A DNA stretch of 33,620 nt from an uncultured Porphyromonadaceae bacterium (GTDB lineage Bacteria > Bacteroidota > Bacteroidia > Bacteroidales > Muribaculaceae): contig CANPMT010000037.1 in the NCBI GenBank assembly GCA_947575235.1, positions 1 through 33,620 of the forward strand. The letters are read 5' to 3'. A program made the translations under genes and the position numbers. The notes under the pieces are model-generated. The model did no database searches, had not been told where the DNA came from, and saw nothing but the letters and a program-made list of their open reading frames with translations. How positions within the stretch are numbered: position 1 is the first letter of the stretch; each line of letters begins with the position of its first letter. Positions 25,435-33,615 of this stretch are shown here, one piece after another.

Positions 25435-26118
25435 ATGGCCTTATACCACAAAGAGAGTAAGCTGGCGGATGCGGTGATGTCGCATCCCCGGCTTATTTCT
25501 GTTATAAACCGTCTTGGCATAAGATTAGGGGTGGGGGATTCCACAATCGGCAGCATATGCCGTGAGGCCGGTATTGACACCGACTTTTTCCTGTCGGTGA
25601 TCAACACATTCCTGAATGAGGATTACTTCCCTGTAAATGCCAGAGGCACCTTCTCGCTTGAAAAAACAATCGACTACCTGCACACCACCTCCCTCTTCTA
25701 CCAGCGTGTCCAGATGCCTAACATAGAGCGTCATTTCAACTCGCTTATGCAACGTAGCGGCAATGACAATAACCTGGGGCTCCTGCTTCACTTCTTCGCA
25801 GAGATGAAGACGCAATTAGCCGATTGTATAGAATATGACGAGAAGGTATTCTACCCCTCGCTGCGGAAAGGAGTCGTGCCCCCCGACCTCGACCGGATGG
25901 TCAGCGGCCATTCAGAGGTGGAGGAGAAGCTGCATGACCTGCTCTACTTTTTCGTGGTGCACCTTACAGGGGGCTACGACGAGAATCTCTGCGTGGCAGT
26001 GATATCGGCAGTATTCATGCTTGAGAAAGATTATTGCCAGAACAACCGGATACGCAACCGCATCCTCCTTCCGATGGTCGAGAAACTTGGAAAATCAGAT
26101 GCCGGGCATGAATCGTGA
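25435..26118 (+). CDS. Degenerate RIC/hemerythrin-like protein
   Basis: A 227-residue soluble helical protein laid out like RIC (YtfE/ScdA) di-iron repair proteins: a DUF542-like N-terminal helix unit (about 8-60) and a hemerythrin-like four-helix bundle (about 75-215). By eye against E. coli YtfE the metal residues are mostly gone. The N-terminal CCGG is GVGD (32-35). Bundle ligand positions read Gln90, Cys131, Asp135, Asn203 and Arg207, with only His159 clearly kept (the position matching YtfE His105 could not be placed). The helix ends still read EKVFYP and RILLP, so the fold seems preserved. His119, His166 and His176 could build a different site. It overlaps the LuxR gene by 11 nt, which suggests a sensor or partner for that regulator. 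The function is inferred, not shown. Confidence 0.65.
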   Translation: MALYHKESKLADAVMSHPRLISVINRLGIRLGVGDSTIGSICREAGIDTDFFLSVINTFLNEDYFPVNARGTFSLEKTIDYLHTTSLFYQRVQMPNIERHFNSLMQRSGNDNNLGLLLHFFAEMKTQLADCIEYDEKVFYPSLRKGVVPPDLDRMVSGHSEVEEKLHDLLYFFVVHLTGGYDENLCVAVISAVFMLEKDYCQNNRIRNRILLPMVEKLGKSDAGHES

Positions 26119-26641
26119 AAGTGTAACTGTGGCCCTCATAGGGTTGACGACTCTTGAGGCGCTGGGCGTGCGCTATATGCTGCTTGATGAGGATAGGGTA
26201 AAGGTAGTCACCTATGATGACTTCCCGGAGTTCAGTCCCTTCTCGGAGTCGGCCGACGCATATGTGGTGTCATGCGACTGTTTTGTCAGGAACCTCGATT
26301 TTTTCCTGCCGCGTAAAGTCAAGACGGTGACAGTGGGGCGTGATGCCATGAAAGGTGAGAGGTTGATCGGAGCGAGTTCCGATGAGTCGGATATAAGCCA
26401 CCTCCTTTCAGATCTGGTGAGTTCGCTGAGAGAGAGCGATGAGAATCCTGGCGATCTTTCCGTAAGGGAGAAGGAGGTGCTTCGCCTCATAGCCGCCGGT
26501 AAGATTAACAAAGAGATAGCGGATGAGTTGTGCATATCGGTCAATACCGTCATATCGCATAGAAAGAACATATCTGTGAAATTAGGTATAAAATCCGCTT
26601 CCGGACTCTCCTTATACGCCATGATGAATGGCTTAATCTAA
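26108..26641 (+). CDS. LuxR/NarL-type transcription regulator with receiver-like N terminus
   Basis: From ATG 26108 the protein has 177 residues. The C-terminal LuxR helix-turn-helix (about 117-177) is clear: LSVREKEVLRLIAAGKINKEIA then SVNTVISHRKNI. Residues 6-105 look like a receiver fold, but the usual acidic pair after strand one is GLT (12-14), the position of the phosphorylated Asp seems to be Ser55 (Asp57 is close), and the strand-five Lys-Pro is absent. It may therefore work without phosphorylation. ATG 26099 is an equally possible start. The gene overlaps the RIC-like gene and ends the long plus-strand run from ftsK. Targets are unknown. Confidence 0.75.
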   Translation: MNRESVTVALIGLTTLEALGVRYMLLDEDRVKVVTYDDFPEFSPFSESADAYVVSCDCFVRNLDFFLPRKVKTVTVGRDAMKGERLIGASSDESDISHLLSDLVSSLRESDENPGDLSVREKEVLRLIAAGKINKEIADELCISVNTVISHRKNISVKLGIKSASGLSLYAMMNGLI

Positions 26642-26703
26642 ACAGTACCTAAGATGATTTTTTTGAAATCTTAGAAAAATTTATTGTTTTTCGATAAATT
26701 TTC

Positions 26704-26734
26704 TTGGGATTTTCAAATAAATAATATAACTTTG
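26704..26734 (+). promoter_or_regulatory. Bacteroidota-type promoter of the M16 peptidase gene
   Basis: TTG (26704-26706), 20 nt, then TAACTTTG (26727-26734), a full match. The predicted start near 26741 gives an unusually long leader of about 125 nt before ATG 26867. I see only weak hairpins in it (for example TGAT with ATCA around a 7-nt loop). Confidence 0.75.
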
Positions 26735-26866
26735 CGTCATCAATAGTTGGCTAAAGGGGGAAGCATAGCCTGTCTGGTGATGAATTTTATCAGAACGGGA
26801 TTCTCCTGAATCAACACTGACGAGATAATAAACTAACTAACAATACAAATTTAAACAACAGCACCT

Positions 26867-29674
26867 ATGATCAGGAAACTAACAAGCATCGCGCTGTTTC
26901 TCAGTGTAGTGTTCTGTATGAGTGCCCAGATGCCACAGGCGAATCAGCTCCCTTTGAATCCGAAGGTGAAGTCTGGTGTTCTGCCCAATGGCTTGAGCTA
27001 CTACATCATGCACAATGAGGAGCCTAAGGAGCGCGCAAACTTCTACATCGCCCAGAAAGTAGGCTCTACCCTGGAGACACCGGAGCAGCTTGGCCTTGCT
27101 CACTTCCTTGAGCACATGGCCTTCAACGGCACCACCCATTACCCCGGTAAGACCATGCTCAACTATCTTCAGAGCAAGGGAATACGTTTCGGTGAGGACA
27201 TCAATGCCTATACCGCGTTTGATGAGACCGTCTACAACATCAACAACGTTCCCACGACCGACAAGAACCTGATGGACAGCGTTCTTCTCGTGCTTCATGA
27301 TTGGAGTGGCGATATCCTCCTTGAGGAATCGGAGATTGATGCGGAACGTGGAGTGATTCAGGAGGAGTGGCGTCAGCGTAGCGATGCTCAAAACCGTATG
27401 TGGATGGAGATTCTTCCAAAAATCTACGAGGAATACCAGTATGAGCAGATGCCAATCGGCAAGATGGAGATTGTGATGAACTTCAAGCCTGAGGTTCTCC
27501 GTGCCTACTATAAGAAATGGTATCGTCCGGACCAGCAGGGTATCGTGATTGTCGGCGACTTCGACGCAGCCGAGATGGAGGAGAAAGTGAAGACACTTTT
27601 CTCAACTATTCCGATGCCCAAGAATGCGGCCAAACGCGAATACCCCAATGTAAGCGACAATAAGAAACCTATTTATGCGTCGTTTACCGATCCTGAGCTC
27701 AGTATGCCCCGCACCACTATCTCTTTCAAGTCGGACAAACTCCCCTTCGAGATGCGCAACACGGATATGGCTTATATGTCGAGCTTCATCGAGAATCTGG
27801 TATCGCAGCTCATCAATCACCGTCTTGAGGAATTTGCAATGTCGCCTGAGTGCGACTACGCTCATGCAGGCGTATATTTCGGTGATTTCTTTGTGTCTTC
27901 AACAAAGGACGCTTTCAACATCGTGGTAATCCCGAAGAACGGCACTCAGAAAGCGGTGGCGGAGGTTATGGGTATTGTGGCAAGAGCATGCAAGACCGGC
28001 TTCACAGATTCAGAACTTGCCCGCGTGCGTGAGGAGATTCTCGCCAACTACGAGAAGATGTATAACGAGCGTGACAAGACAGACAACGACGCATTCGGCA
28101 ATGAGCTTTGCCGTCATTTCATCGACAACGAACCTGCTCCCGGCATTGAAACCGAGTATGAGATAACCAAGCAGCTTGCAGTAGCCTTCCCTGTTGAGGT
28201 GATCAACCAGATGGTTGCCCAGATTCTCACACAGGAGAATATGGTGGTTGTGACCTCGGAGCCCAAGAAAGAGGGATTTGAGATAGTAGCCGAGGATGTG
28301 ATGATCAAGACTATCCAGGATGCGATGAACGCCCAGTATGAGGCATACGTGGACGAAGTTATCACTGATCCTCTGATTGCCACACTTCCCACTCCCGGTA
28401 AGATCAACAAGATTGATACTAATAAGGAGTTCGATTATACAGAGTTCATCCTCTCGAATGGCGTCAAGGTTATTGTAAAGACCACCGACTTTGCAGGAGA
28501 CGAAGTGAATATGATAGCTTTCCGCAATGGTGGCAAGCAGATGTATTCAGCTGATCAGGCAGCCAATCTGGCTCTGATTTCTGATGCGTTCGAGTCATCC
28601 AAGATGGGTCCGTTTGATGTGAAGACTCTCAAGAAATACCTTGCCGGTAAGAAAGCCGATGTGGCTTTCTCGGTAGGCAACTACACCGATATGCTTGAGG
28701 GCAGCTCAACAGTGAAGGATCTTCCCACCCTTATGGAACTTATCTATACTGCTTTCACTGCTGTCGGTGCCGACCAAGCGATGTATGATGTGAATATCCA
28801 GCAGGCCCGCACATTGATGCAGAACGCCGACCAGAATCCTCAGAAGATATTCTTCGACCAGGTAAGCAAGACTCAGTATCCTGACAATCCACTTCAGTGG
28901 AACGCCACTGTCGCTACTCTCGATGCTGCCAGCTATCCCGAGATGCTCTCAATGATTCAGTCCACTCTCAAGAATGCTGCTGAATATACATTCGTATTCG
29001 TCGGCAACGTGGATCCGGCTACTATCCGTCCCCTCCTTGAGCAGTATATAGCCACACTTCCTGTGGCTATGCGTAAGAAAACCAAGCCTGTCACCAATTT
29101 CAATATTGCAAGAGGAGACATAAAGAATGTGTTCAAGCAGGAGATGCAGACACCTTCGACATTCGTTTACGATGTTTACAGTGATACCAACATACCTTAT
29201 TCTGTAAAGAATGCTGTTCTTGTACAACTCATGGGCGACTGCCTTAGTGACATCTATACAAGTACTCTCCGTGAGGAGGAGGGTGGCACATACGGTGCTT
29301 CAGTAGGTGGTGTGATCAATCCTGTAGATGGCGTGTGGAGACTTATTTACTTCTTCCAGACAAACAAGGACCAGCAGCAGACTCTTATCGACCGTGCCCA
29401 GAAGGAGCTACTGGATCTTCTTAAGAATGGTGCATCAGTCGAACTCTTCAACAAGAGCAAGGAGGCGATGGTGAAACAGTATGAGATCAACGAACGCACC
29501 AATTCCTATTGGACAAGCGTGCTTCCTCTCTATCTCCGTGGCTACAACACCATCACAGGCATGAAGGAGGCTATCAACAGCGTCACTCTGGATGAGCTTA
29601 ACGCATTCATGAAGGGTGTATACGATGGCAAGAACCGCATCCAGGTAATCATGGAGGGTGAGGCAGCCAACTGA
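26867..29674 (+). CDS. Exported M16 family zinc peptidase (pitrilysin-like)
   Basis: A 935-residue exported metallopeptidase that probably degrades peptides in the periplasm. It has a signal peptide at about 1-21 (MIRKLTSIALFLSVVFCMSA). The inverted zinc motif HFLEH has His79, catalytic Glu82 and His83, and Glu160 in DAERGVIQEEW lies 77 residues beyond His83, as in pitrilysin. The second half (about 510-935) is the catalytically silent M16 repeat found in two-lobed chambers. It has its own promoter, a long leader and a terminator, so it is a single-gene unit. The M3 peptidase gene downstream also codes for an exported peptidase, so the two may act in sequence on imported peptides (inference). 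Confidence 0.95.
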   Translation: MIRKLTSIALFLSVVFCMSAQMPQANQLPLNPKVKSGVLPNGLSYYIMHNEEPKERANFYIAQKVGSTLETPEQLGLAHFLEHMAFNGTTHYPGKTMLNYLQSKGIRFGEDINAYTAFDETVYNINNVPTTDKNLMDSVLLVLHDWSGDILLEESEIDAERGVIQEEWRQRSDAQNRMWMEILPKIYEEYQYEQMPIGKMEIVMNFKPEVLRAYYKKWYRPDQQGIVIVGDFDAAEMEEKVKTLFSTIPMPKNAAKREYPNVSDNKKPIYASFTDPELSMPRTTISFKSDKLPFEMRNTDMAYMSSFIENLVSQLINHRLEEFAMSPECDYAHAGVYFGDFFVSSTKDAFNIVVIPKNGTQKAVAEVMGIVARACKTGFTDSELARVREEILANYEKMYNERDKTDNDAFGNELCRHFIDNEPAPGIETEYEITKQLAVAFPVEVINQMVAQILTQENMVVVTSEPKKEGFEIVAEDVMIKTIQDAMNAQYEAYVDEVITDPLIATLPTPGKINKIDTNKEFDYTEFILSNGVKVIVKTTDFAGDEVNMIAFRNGGKQMYSADQAANLALISDAFESSKMGPFDVKTLKKYLAGKKADVAFSVGNYTDMLEGSSTVKDLPTLMELIYTAFTAVGADQAMYDVNIQQARTLMQNADQNPQKIFFDQVSKTQYPDNPLQWNATVATLDAASYPEMLSMIQSTLKNAAEYTFVFVGNVDPATIRPLLEQYIATLPVAMRKKTKPVTNFNIARGDIKNVFKQEMQTPSTFVYDVYSDTNIPYSVKNAVLVQLMGDCLSDIYTSTLREEEGGTYGASVGGVINPVDGVWRLIYFFQTNKDQQQTLIDRAQKELLDLLKNGASVELFNKSKEAMVKQYEINERTNSYWTSVLPLYLRGYNTITGMKEAINSVTLDELNAFMKGVYDGKNRIQVIMEGEAAN

Positions 29675-29708
29675 TAAGCTGATCAAACAGAATCAAAGCA
29701 GGATAACT

Positions 29709-29729
29709 GAAACCGTGACAATCGGTTTC
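29709..29729 (+). other. Hairpin just upstream of the M16 gene terminator
   Basis: GAAACCG (29709-29715) pairs perfectly with CGGTTTC (29723-29729) around a 7-nt loop. It sits directly before the main terminator, making a two-hairpin 3' end. Confidence 0.5.
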
Positions 29730-29739
29730 TGAATATTAC

Positions 29740-29771
29740 AAAAGGCAGTCCATAACCGGGCTGCCTTTTTT
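29740..29771 (+). terminator. Intrinsic terminator of the M16 peptidase gene
   Basis: AAAAGGCAG (29740-29748) pairs with CTGCCTTTT (29761-29769), extended inward by T-G, C-G and C-G pairs, with a 6-nt loop. It runs into a T-tract ending at 29771. Confidence 0.88.
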
Positions 29772-29807
29772 ACAAGCGGCCAATAGTAAGTTTTCAGTAT
29801 TTTTTTG

Positions 29808-29815
29808 TAATTTTG
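29808..29815 (+). promoter_or_regulatory. Promoter -7 element TAATTTTG of the M3 peptidase gene
   Basis: A full TAnnTTTG match lies 42 nt upstream of ATG 29858. No convincing -33 element is present at the expected spacing. The predicted start near 29822 would place a hairpin at the very 5' end of the transcript. Confidence 0.5.
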
Positions 29816-29823
29816 TATCATAG

Positions 29824-29840
29824 GAGGTGTAATTCACCTC
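29824..29840 (+). other. 5'-end hairpin in the M3 peptidase leader
   Basis: GAGGTG (29824-29829) pairs with CACCTC (29835-29840) around the loop TAATT. This hides the only purine-rich GGAGG tract near the gene, but it lies about 30 nt from the ATG, so it is not the ribosome-binding site. It may protect the 5' end. Confidence 0.45.
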
Positions 29841-29857
29841 AGGTTATCATAGAATTT

Positions 29858-31996
29858 ATGAACAGATTCATTATTGGGTCAGTAACAGCTTTATCGCTAA
29901 TGACATTCGCACAAGAGGCAGAGGGGATGCGGAGCAATCCCCTTGTAGAAGAGTCAAAGGCATTGTTTCATGCAGTGCCGTTCGACAAGATTGTCTCCTC
30001 CGACTATGAGGAGGCGGTAGTGGAGGGGATACGTCTTCATGATAAGGAGATCGAGGCCATAACTGATAATAAGGAGACGCCTTCGTTTGAGAATACCATT
30101 GCGGCTTTTGACCGTAGCGGAACAGTTCTGAACAGAGCGGTCCTCACTCTGAGCAATCTGGAGTCGGCTCTCGGCGACACCGTGCTCATGAACATAATGA
30201 CAAAGGTGACACCTCTTCTCTCCGAGCATGAGACCGGTGTGCTCCTGAATGAGAAACTGTGGGAACGGATAAAGGCGGTTCACGATTCCAAGGAGAGCCG
30301 CAACGATCTCTCACCCGAAGCATTGCGTCTTATAGACGAGACCTACCGTGGATTCGCGGAGAGTGGAGCCAATCTTGAGGGTGAGGCACGTGAGAAATAC
30401 CGTAAACTTAATTCCGAGCTATCCGACCTCACTGTTCGTTTCTCACAGAATGTGACTAATGACATGTCGAATCCCGACAGGATGCTGTGGGTGACTGAGG
30501 CAGATACCGCAGGCTTGCCTGAGAGTATCAAGGTGGCAGCCCGTGAGGCAGCCCGTGAGGCGCTCGAGGCGAAGGATATTGCGGATGATGAGGATACTTA
30601 TCTCTTCACCATGTTCATGCCATCATATTCACCCTTCATGAAGTATGCCGACAACCGAGAGCTGCGTGAGAAACTTTACAGGATGTATAGTTCGCGCAAC
30701 AACGGAGGGACTTATGACAATATCCAGATTCTGAAAGATATCGCCAACATCCGTCTTGAGATAGCGCAGCTGATGGGTAAGAAGAACTTTGCCCAGTATC
30801 ATCTGCAGGGGACAATGGCGGCCACTCCGGAGAGGGTGATGGAGCTTCTGGAGCAGTTGCGTGAGAAGTATACTCTCCCCATGAAGGAGGAACTGGCCGA
30901 GATTGAGGCCTATGCCCGTCAGACCGAAGGTGAGGATTTCAAGCTCATGCCCTGGGATTACAGTTACTGGTCGGAGAAGTTGAAGAACTCGAAATATGCC
31001 TTCAATGATGAGGATATGAAGCCTTATTTTGAGTTGGAGAACACCATCAAGGGTGTATTGGGACTGGCTACCAAGCTTTATGGCTACGAGTTCAAGGAGA
31101 ATAAGAAAGTGCCCGTATATCATCCTGACGTCAAGGTGTATGAGGTGTATGATAAGGATAAGAGCGTGTTGGGACTGCTGTATGCCGACTTCTTCTATCG
31201 TCCGGGTAAGGCTCCGGGGGCGTGGATGACAGAATTCCGCACGGAGACAAAGGATGATGCCGGCAACCGCGAGGTGCCTCTGATTTCTATTGTGTGCAAT
31301 TTCTCGAAGCCTGTCGGGAAGGAGCCTGTGCTCCTGACACCCTATGAGGTTGAGACTTTCCTGCATGAGTTCGGCCACGCTCTGCACGGACTGTCATCGC
31401 AGGCCACTTACAATTCATTGAGCGGCACCAACGTATATCATGACTTCGTGGAGCTCTTCTCACAATTCAATGAGAACTATCTCACCGAGAAGGAATTCCT
31501 GGATGGTTTCGCACGTCACCATAAGACCGGGAAGAAGATGCCGGCGGAGTTGATAGAGAAGTTTGTCCGTTCGCAGCAGTATGGAGCGGCTTACGCCTGC
31601 ATGAGACAGTTAGGGTTCGGATACCTCGACATGGCTTACCATACTATTACAGAGCCGCTGAGAGCAAGTGCCGACATCGCGCTTTTCGAAGAGAAGGCAC
31701 AGGATCCGGTAAGATGCTTCGACGTTGTCGAGGGATGTGTGACATCACCCTCCTTTGGCCACATCTTCTCCGGAGGATACGCTGCCGGCTATTATGGCTA
31801 CAAATGGTCGGAAGTGCTTGATGCCGATGCGTTCGCGGCATTCAAGGAGAATGGTATATTCGACAAGAAGACAGCGGCCAAGTTCAAGAAGATGCTTCAG
31901 AGCGGTGGCACCGTTGATCCGATGGAACTCTACAAAGAGTTCAGAGGTGCCGAGCCTACTGTGGATGCGCTGCTTGAGCGCGACGGTATAAAGTAA
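29858..31996 (+). CDS. M3 family peptidyl-dipeptidase (Dcp-like), exported
   Basis: A zinc peptidase that removes dipeptides from peptide C termini. From ATG 29858 it has 712 residues. A signal-like N terminus (MNRFIIGSVTALSLMTFAQE) is followed by the long helical M3 fold. The HEFGH motif has His503, Glu504 and His507, and Glu532 (HDFVELFSQF) lies 29 residues after His503, exactly the thimet oligopeptidase/Dcp spacing. The frame is open up to 29813, but that start falls inside the -7 promoter element, so the inner ATG is used. It is a single-gene unit with a terminator shared with the convergent barrel gene. Confidence 0.94.
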   Translation: MNRFIIGSVTALSLMTFAQEAEGMRSNPLVEESKALFHAVPFDKIVSSDYEEAVVEGIRLHDKEIEAITDNKETPSFENTIAAFDRSGTVLNRAVLTLSNLESALGDTVLMNIMTKVTPLLSEHETGVLLNEKLWERIKAVHDSKESRNDLSPEALRLIDETYRGFAESGANLEGEAREKYRKLNSELSDLTVRFSQNVTNDMSNPDRMLWVTEADTAGLPESIKVAAREAAREALEAKDIADDEDTYLFTMFMPSYSPFMKYADNRELREKLYRMYSSRNNGGTYDNIQILKDIANIRLEIAQLMGKKNFAQYHLQGTMAATPERVMELLEQLREKYTLPMKEELAEIEAYARQTEGEDFKLMPWDYSYWSEKLKNSKYAFNDEDMKPYFELENTIKGVLGLATKLYGYEFKENKKVPVYHPDVKVYEVYDKDKSVLGLLYADFFYRPGKAPGAWMTEFRTETKDDAGNREVPLISIVCNFSKPVGKEPVLLTPYEVETFLHEFGHALHGLSSQATYNSLSGTNVYHDFVELFSQFNENYLTEKEFLDGFARHHKTGKKMPAELIEKFVRSQQYGAAYACMRQLGFGYLDMAYHTITEPLRASADIALFEEKAQDPVRCFDVVEGCVTSPSFGHIFSGGYAAGYYGYKWSEVLDADAFAAFKENGIFDKKTAAKFKKMLQSGGTVDPMELYKEFRGAEPTVDALLERDGIK

Positions 31997-32018
31997 GAAT
32001 AGAGGAAAAGATAAAAGT

Positions 32019-32055
32019 AAAACGGAGTGTGCCGCGATGCACACTCCGTTTTTTT
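32019..32055. terminator. Bidirectional terminator between the M3 gene and the barrel gene
   Basis: A 14-bp perfect stem (32019-32032 with 32039-32052) with loop CGCGAT is followed by TTTTTTT on the plus strand. The minus strand reads TTTTACTTTTATC after the stem, so both convergent genes can end here. The barrel gene stop codon overlaps the T-tract. Confidence 0.9.
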
Positions 32056-32755
32056 AGAAGTTCACTCCGAAGGAGAGAGTCGCGAGTGATATGTCGTTGC
32101 GCTTACCTTTCAGAATGTAGTTATGGCGCTGGTTGAAATGGCGGAATTCATAAGCCAACACAATGTAAGATTTGAACTTGCGCGACATGGCCAGATTTAT
32201 ACCGGCTCCCAATTGAGCGTTTGTATCGCCGAAGGTAGGGGAGTCGCCGATGGTATTGAATGAATACCCCACTTTCAACGACATGAAGAAAAGCCTGGGC
32301 CGTGGTGCGAAAGAGGTTCGCATCACAGCGTAGATAGGCACATAAGTGTCGGAAGTGCCGATGGCCTGATGCACACCGAACCCTACACCCAAGATATTGA
32401 AATAATTGTTTTTATAACCTAACTGGGCATCAATGTTGAAAGTCGAGGCATCGTAGCCCGAGAGGTCGATCGACATTCCGAACTCACCTCCCCATGTGAA
32501 ATGGGATGAGCCTAATGAGGTGCCTTTGGTCTGGAACACACTTTCGCGTTCAGGCTCAATCTCGGTTTCCTCACCCGACTCGACACCGTCAGCGGTAATG
32601 ATTTCAACGTCGGTGGTTTTCTCCTTTAGAGTGGTCTGGTCTTTGAGAGATGCAGAGAGAGGGAGTGGAATCAAAAAGGAAAAGCCCATGAACAACATGA
32701 GCTTTTTAATCAGGTTGTCCATAGGCGGAATCTTATTGTTGATGTAGCGGCGCAT
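32054..32755 (-). CDS. Outer-membrane beta-barrel protein
   Basis: About 233 residues from ATG 32755, or 222 from ATG 32722. The second start gives a clean signal peptide (MDNLIKKLMLFMGFSFLIPL, then PLSAS). After the signal comes an acidic Thr/Glu-rich stretch of about 40 residues, then alternating hydrophobic strands (GYKNNYFNILGVGFGV, PRLFFMSLKVGYSF, SYIVLAYEFRHF) ending in SLATLSFGVNF. The terminal Phe is the usual signal for outer-membrane insertion by the Bam complex. It resembles the small OmpW/OMP_b-brl type; no specific family was recognised. ATG 32755 overlaps the rpoD stop (TGATG), suggesting coupling, while ATG 32722 fits the signal peptide better. I keep the longer bounds. Confidence 0.75.
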   Translation of the reverse strand: MRRYINNKIPPMDNLIKKLMLFMGFSFLIPLPLSASLKDQTTLKEKTTDVEIITADGVESGEETEIEPERESVFQTKGTSLGSSHFTWGGEFGMSIDLSGYDASTFNIDAQLGYKNNYFNILGVGFGVHQAIGTSDTYVPIYAVMRTSFAPRPRLFFMSLKVGYSFNTIGDSPTFGDTNAQLGAGINLAMSRKFKSYIVLAYEFRHFNQRHNYILKGKRNDISLATLSFGVNF

Positions 32756-33615
32756 CACTGTCCCAGATAGCTTTGCAGCAGTTTGCTCTTCTGTCCTTTA
32801 AGACGGCGGATAGCCTTCTCTTTAATCTGACGCACACGTTCGCGTGTAAGGTCGAATTTAGCGCCGATCTCCTCAAGGGTCATCTCCTGGCAACCGATGC
32901 CGAAGAACATCTTAAGGATTTCACGTTCACGGTCATAGAGCTGACGCAATGCACGGTCAACCTCCTTTGAGAGCGACTCCTGGTTGAGAGATGAGTCAGC
33001 CATAGGGCTGTCGTCATTGGGGAGCACATCAAGGAGTGAGTTGTCTTCGCCATCAACGAAAGGAGCGTCAACAGATATGTGACGTCCTGATACTTTGAGA
33101 GTATCCGAGACTTTGTCGACAGGGAGACCAAGACGGTCGGCGAGCTCCTCGGGAGAGGGGCGGCGTTCATTCTCCTGTTCGAATTTTGAAAGTTCCTTGC
33201 TGATTTTATTGAGCGAGCCTACCTGGTTGAGCGGCAGACGCACGATACGGCTTTGCTCTGCGAGAGCCTGGAGAATCGACTGACGGATCCACCATACGGC
33301 GTAAGAGATGAATTTGAAACCTCTTGTCTCATCGAACTTCTGTGCGGCACGGATAAGCCCGAGGTTCCCCTCATTGATAAGGTCAGGAAGGCTCAGACCC
33401 TGGTTTTGATATTGCTTCGCTACTGATACCACGAATCTCAGGTTGGCTCTTGTCAATTTCTCAAGAGCGGCGTGGTCACCTTTCTTGATCCGCTGCGCGA
33501 GCTCCACCTCCTCGCTTACAGAAATAAGTTCCTCACGGCCAATTTCCTGCAGATACTTGTCGAGTGATGCGCTTTCGCGGTTTGTGATTGATTTTGTTAT
33601 CTTTAGCTGTCTCAT
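32755..33615 (-). CDS. rpoD: Primary RNA polymerase sigma factor (RpoD/SigA, Bacteroidota type)
   Basis: This sigma-70 factor directs RNA polymerase to housekeeping promoters. It has 286 residues, the short Bacteroidota form without region 1.1. Region 1.2 is at about 17-45 ([16 protein letters not shown]). Region 2 is at about 52-122, with [20 protein letters not shown] and [11 protein letters not shown] for -10 recognition and melting. Region 3 is at about 130-200, and region 4 at about 228-280 with the helix-turn-helix [20 protein letters not shown]. The start ATG is five bases from the window edge, so its promoter is not visible. Its stop overlaps the barrel protein gene by one base. Confidence 0.96.
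   Translation of the reverse strand: MRQLKITKSITNRESASLDKYLQEIGREELISVSEEVELAQRIKKGDHAALEKLTRANLRFVVSVAKQYQNQGLSLPDLINEGNLGLIRAAQKFDETRGFKFISYAVWWIRQSILQALAEQSRIVRLPLNQVGSLNKISKELSKFEQENERRPSPEELADRLGLPVDKVSDTLKVSGRHISVDAPFVDGEDNSLLDVLPNDDSPMADSSLNQESLSKEVDRALRQLYDREREILKMFFGIGCQEMTLEEIGAKFDLTRERVRQIKEKAIRRLKGQKSKLLQSYLGQ

Noticed and set aside
30629..31387. A 252-codon minus-strand open frame opposite the M3 peptidase gene
   Set aside because: It mirrors the conserved HEFGH region of the real gene and has no features of its own.
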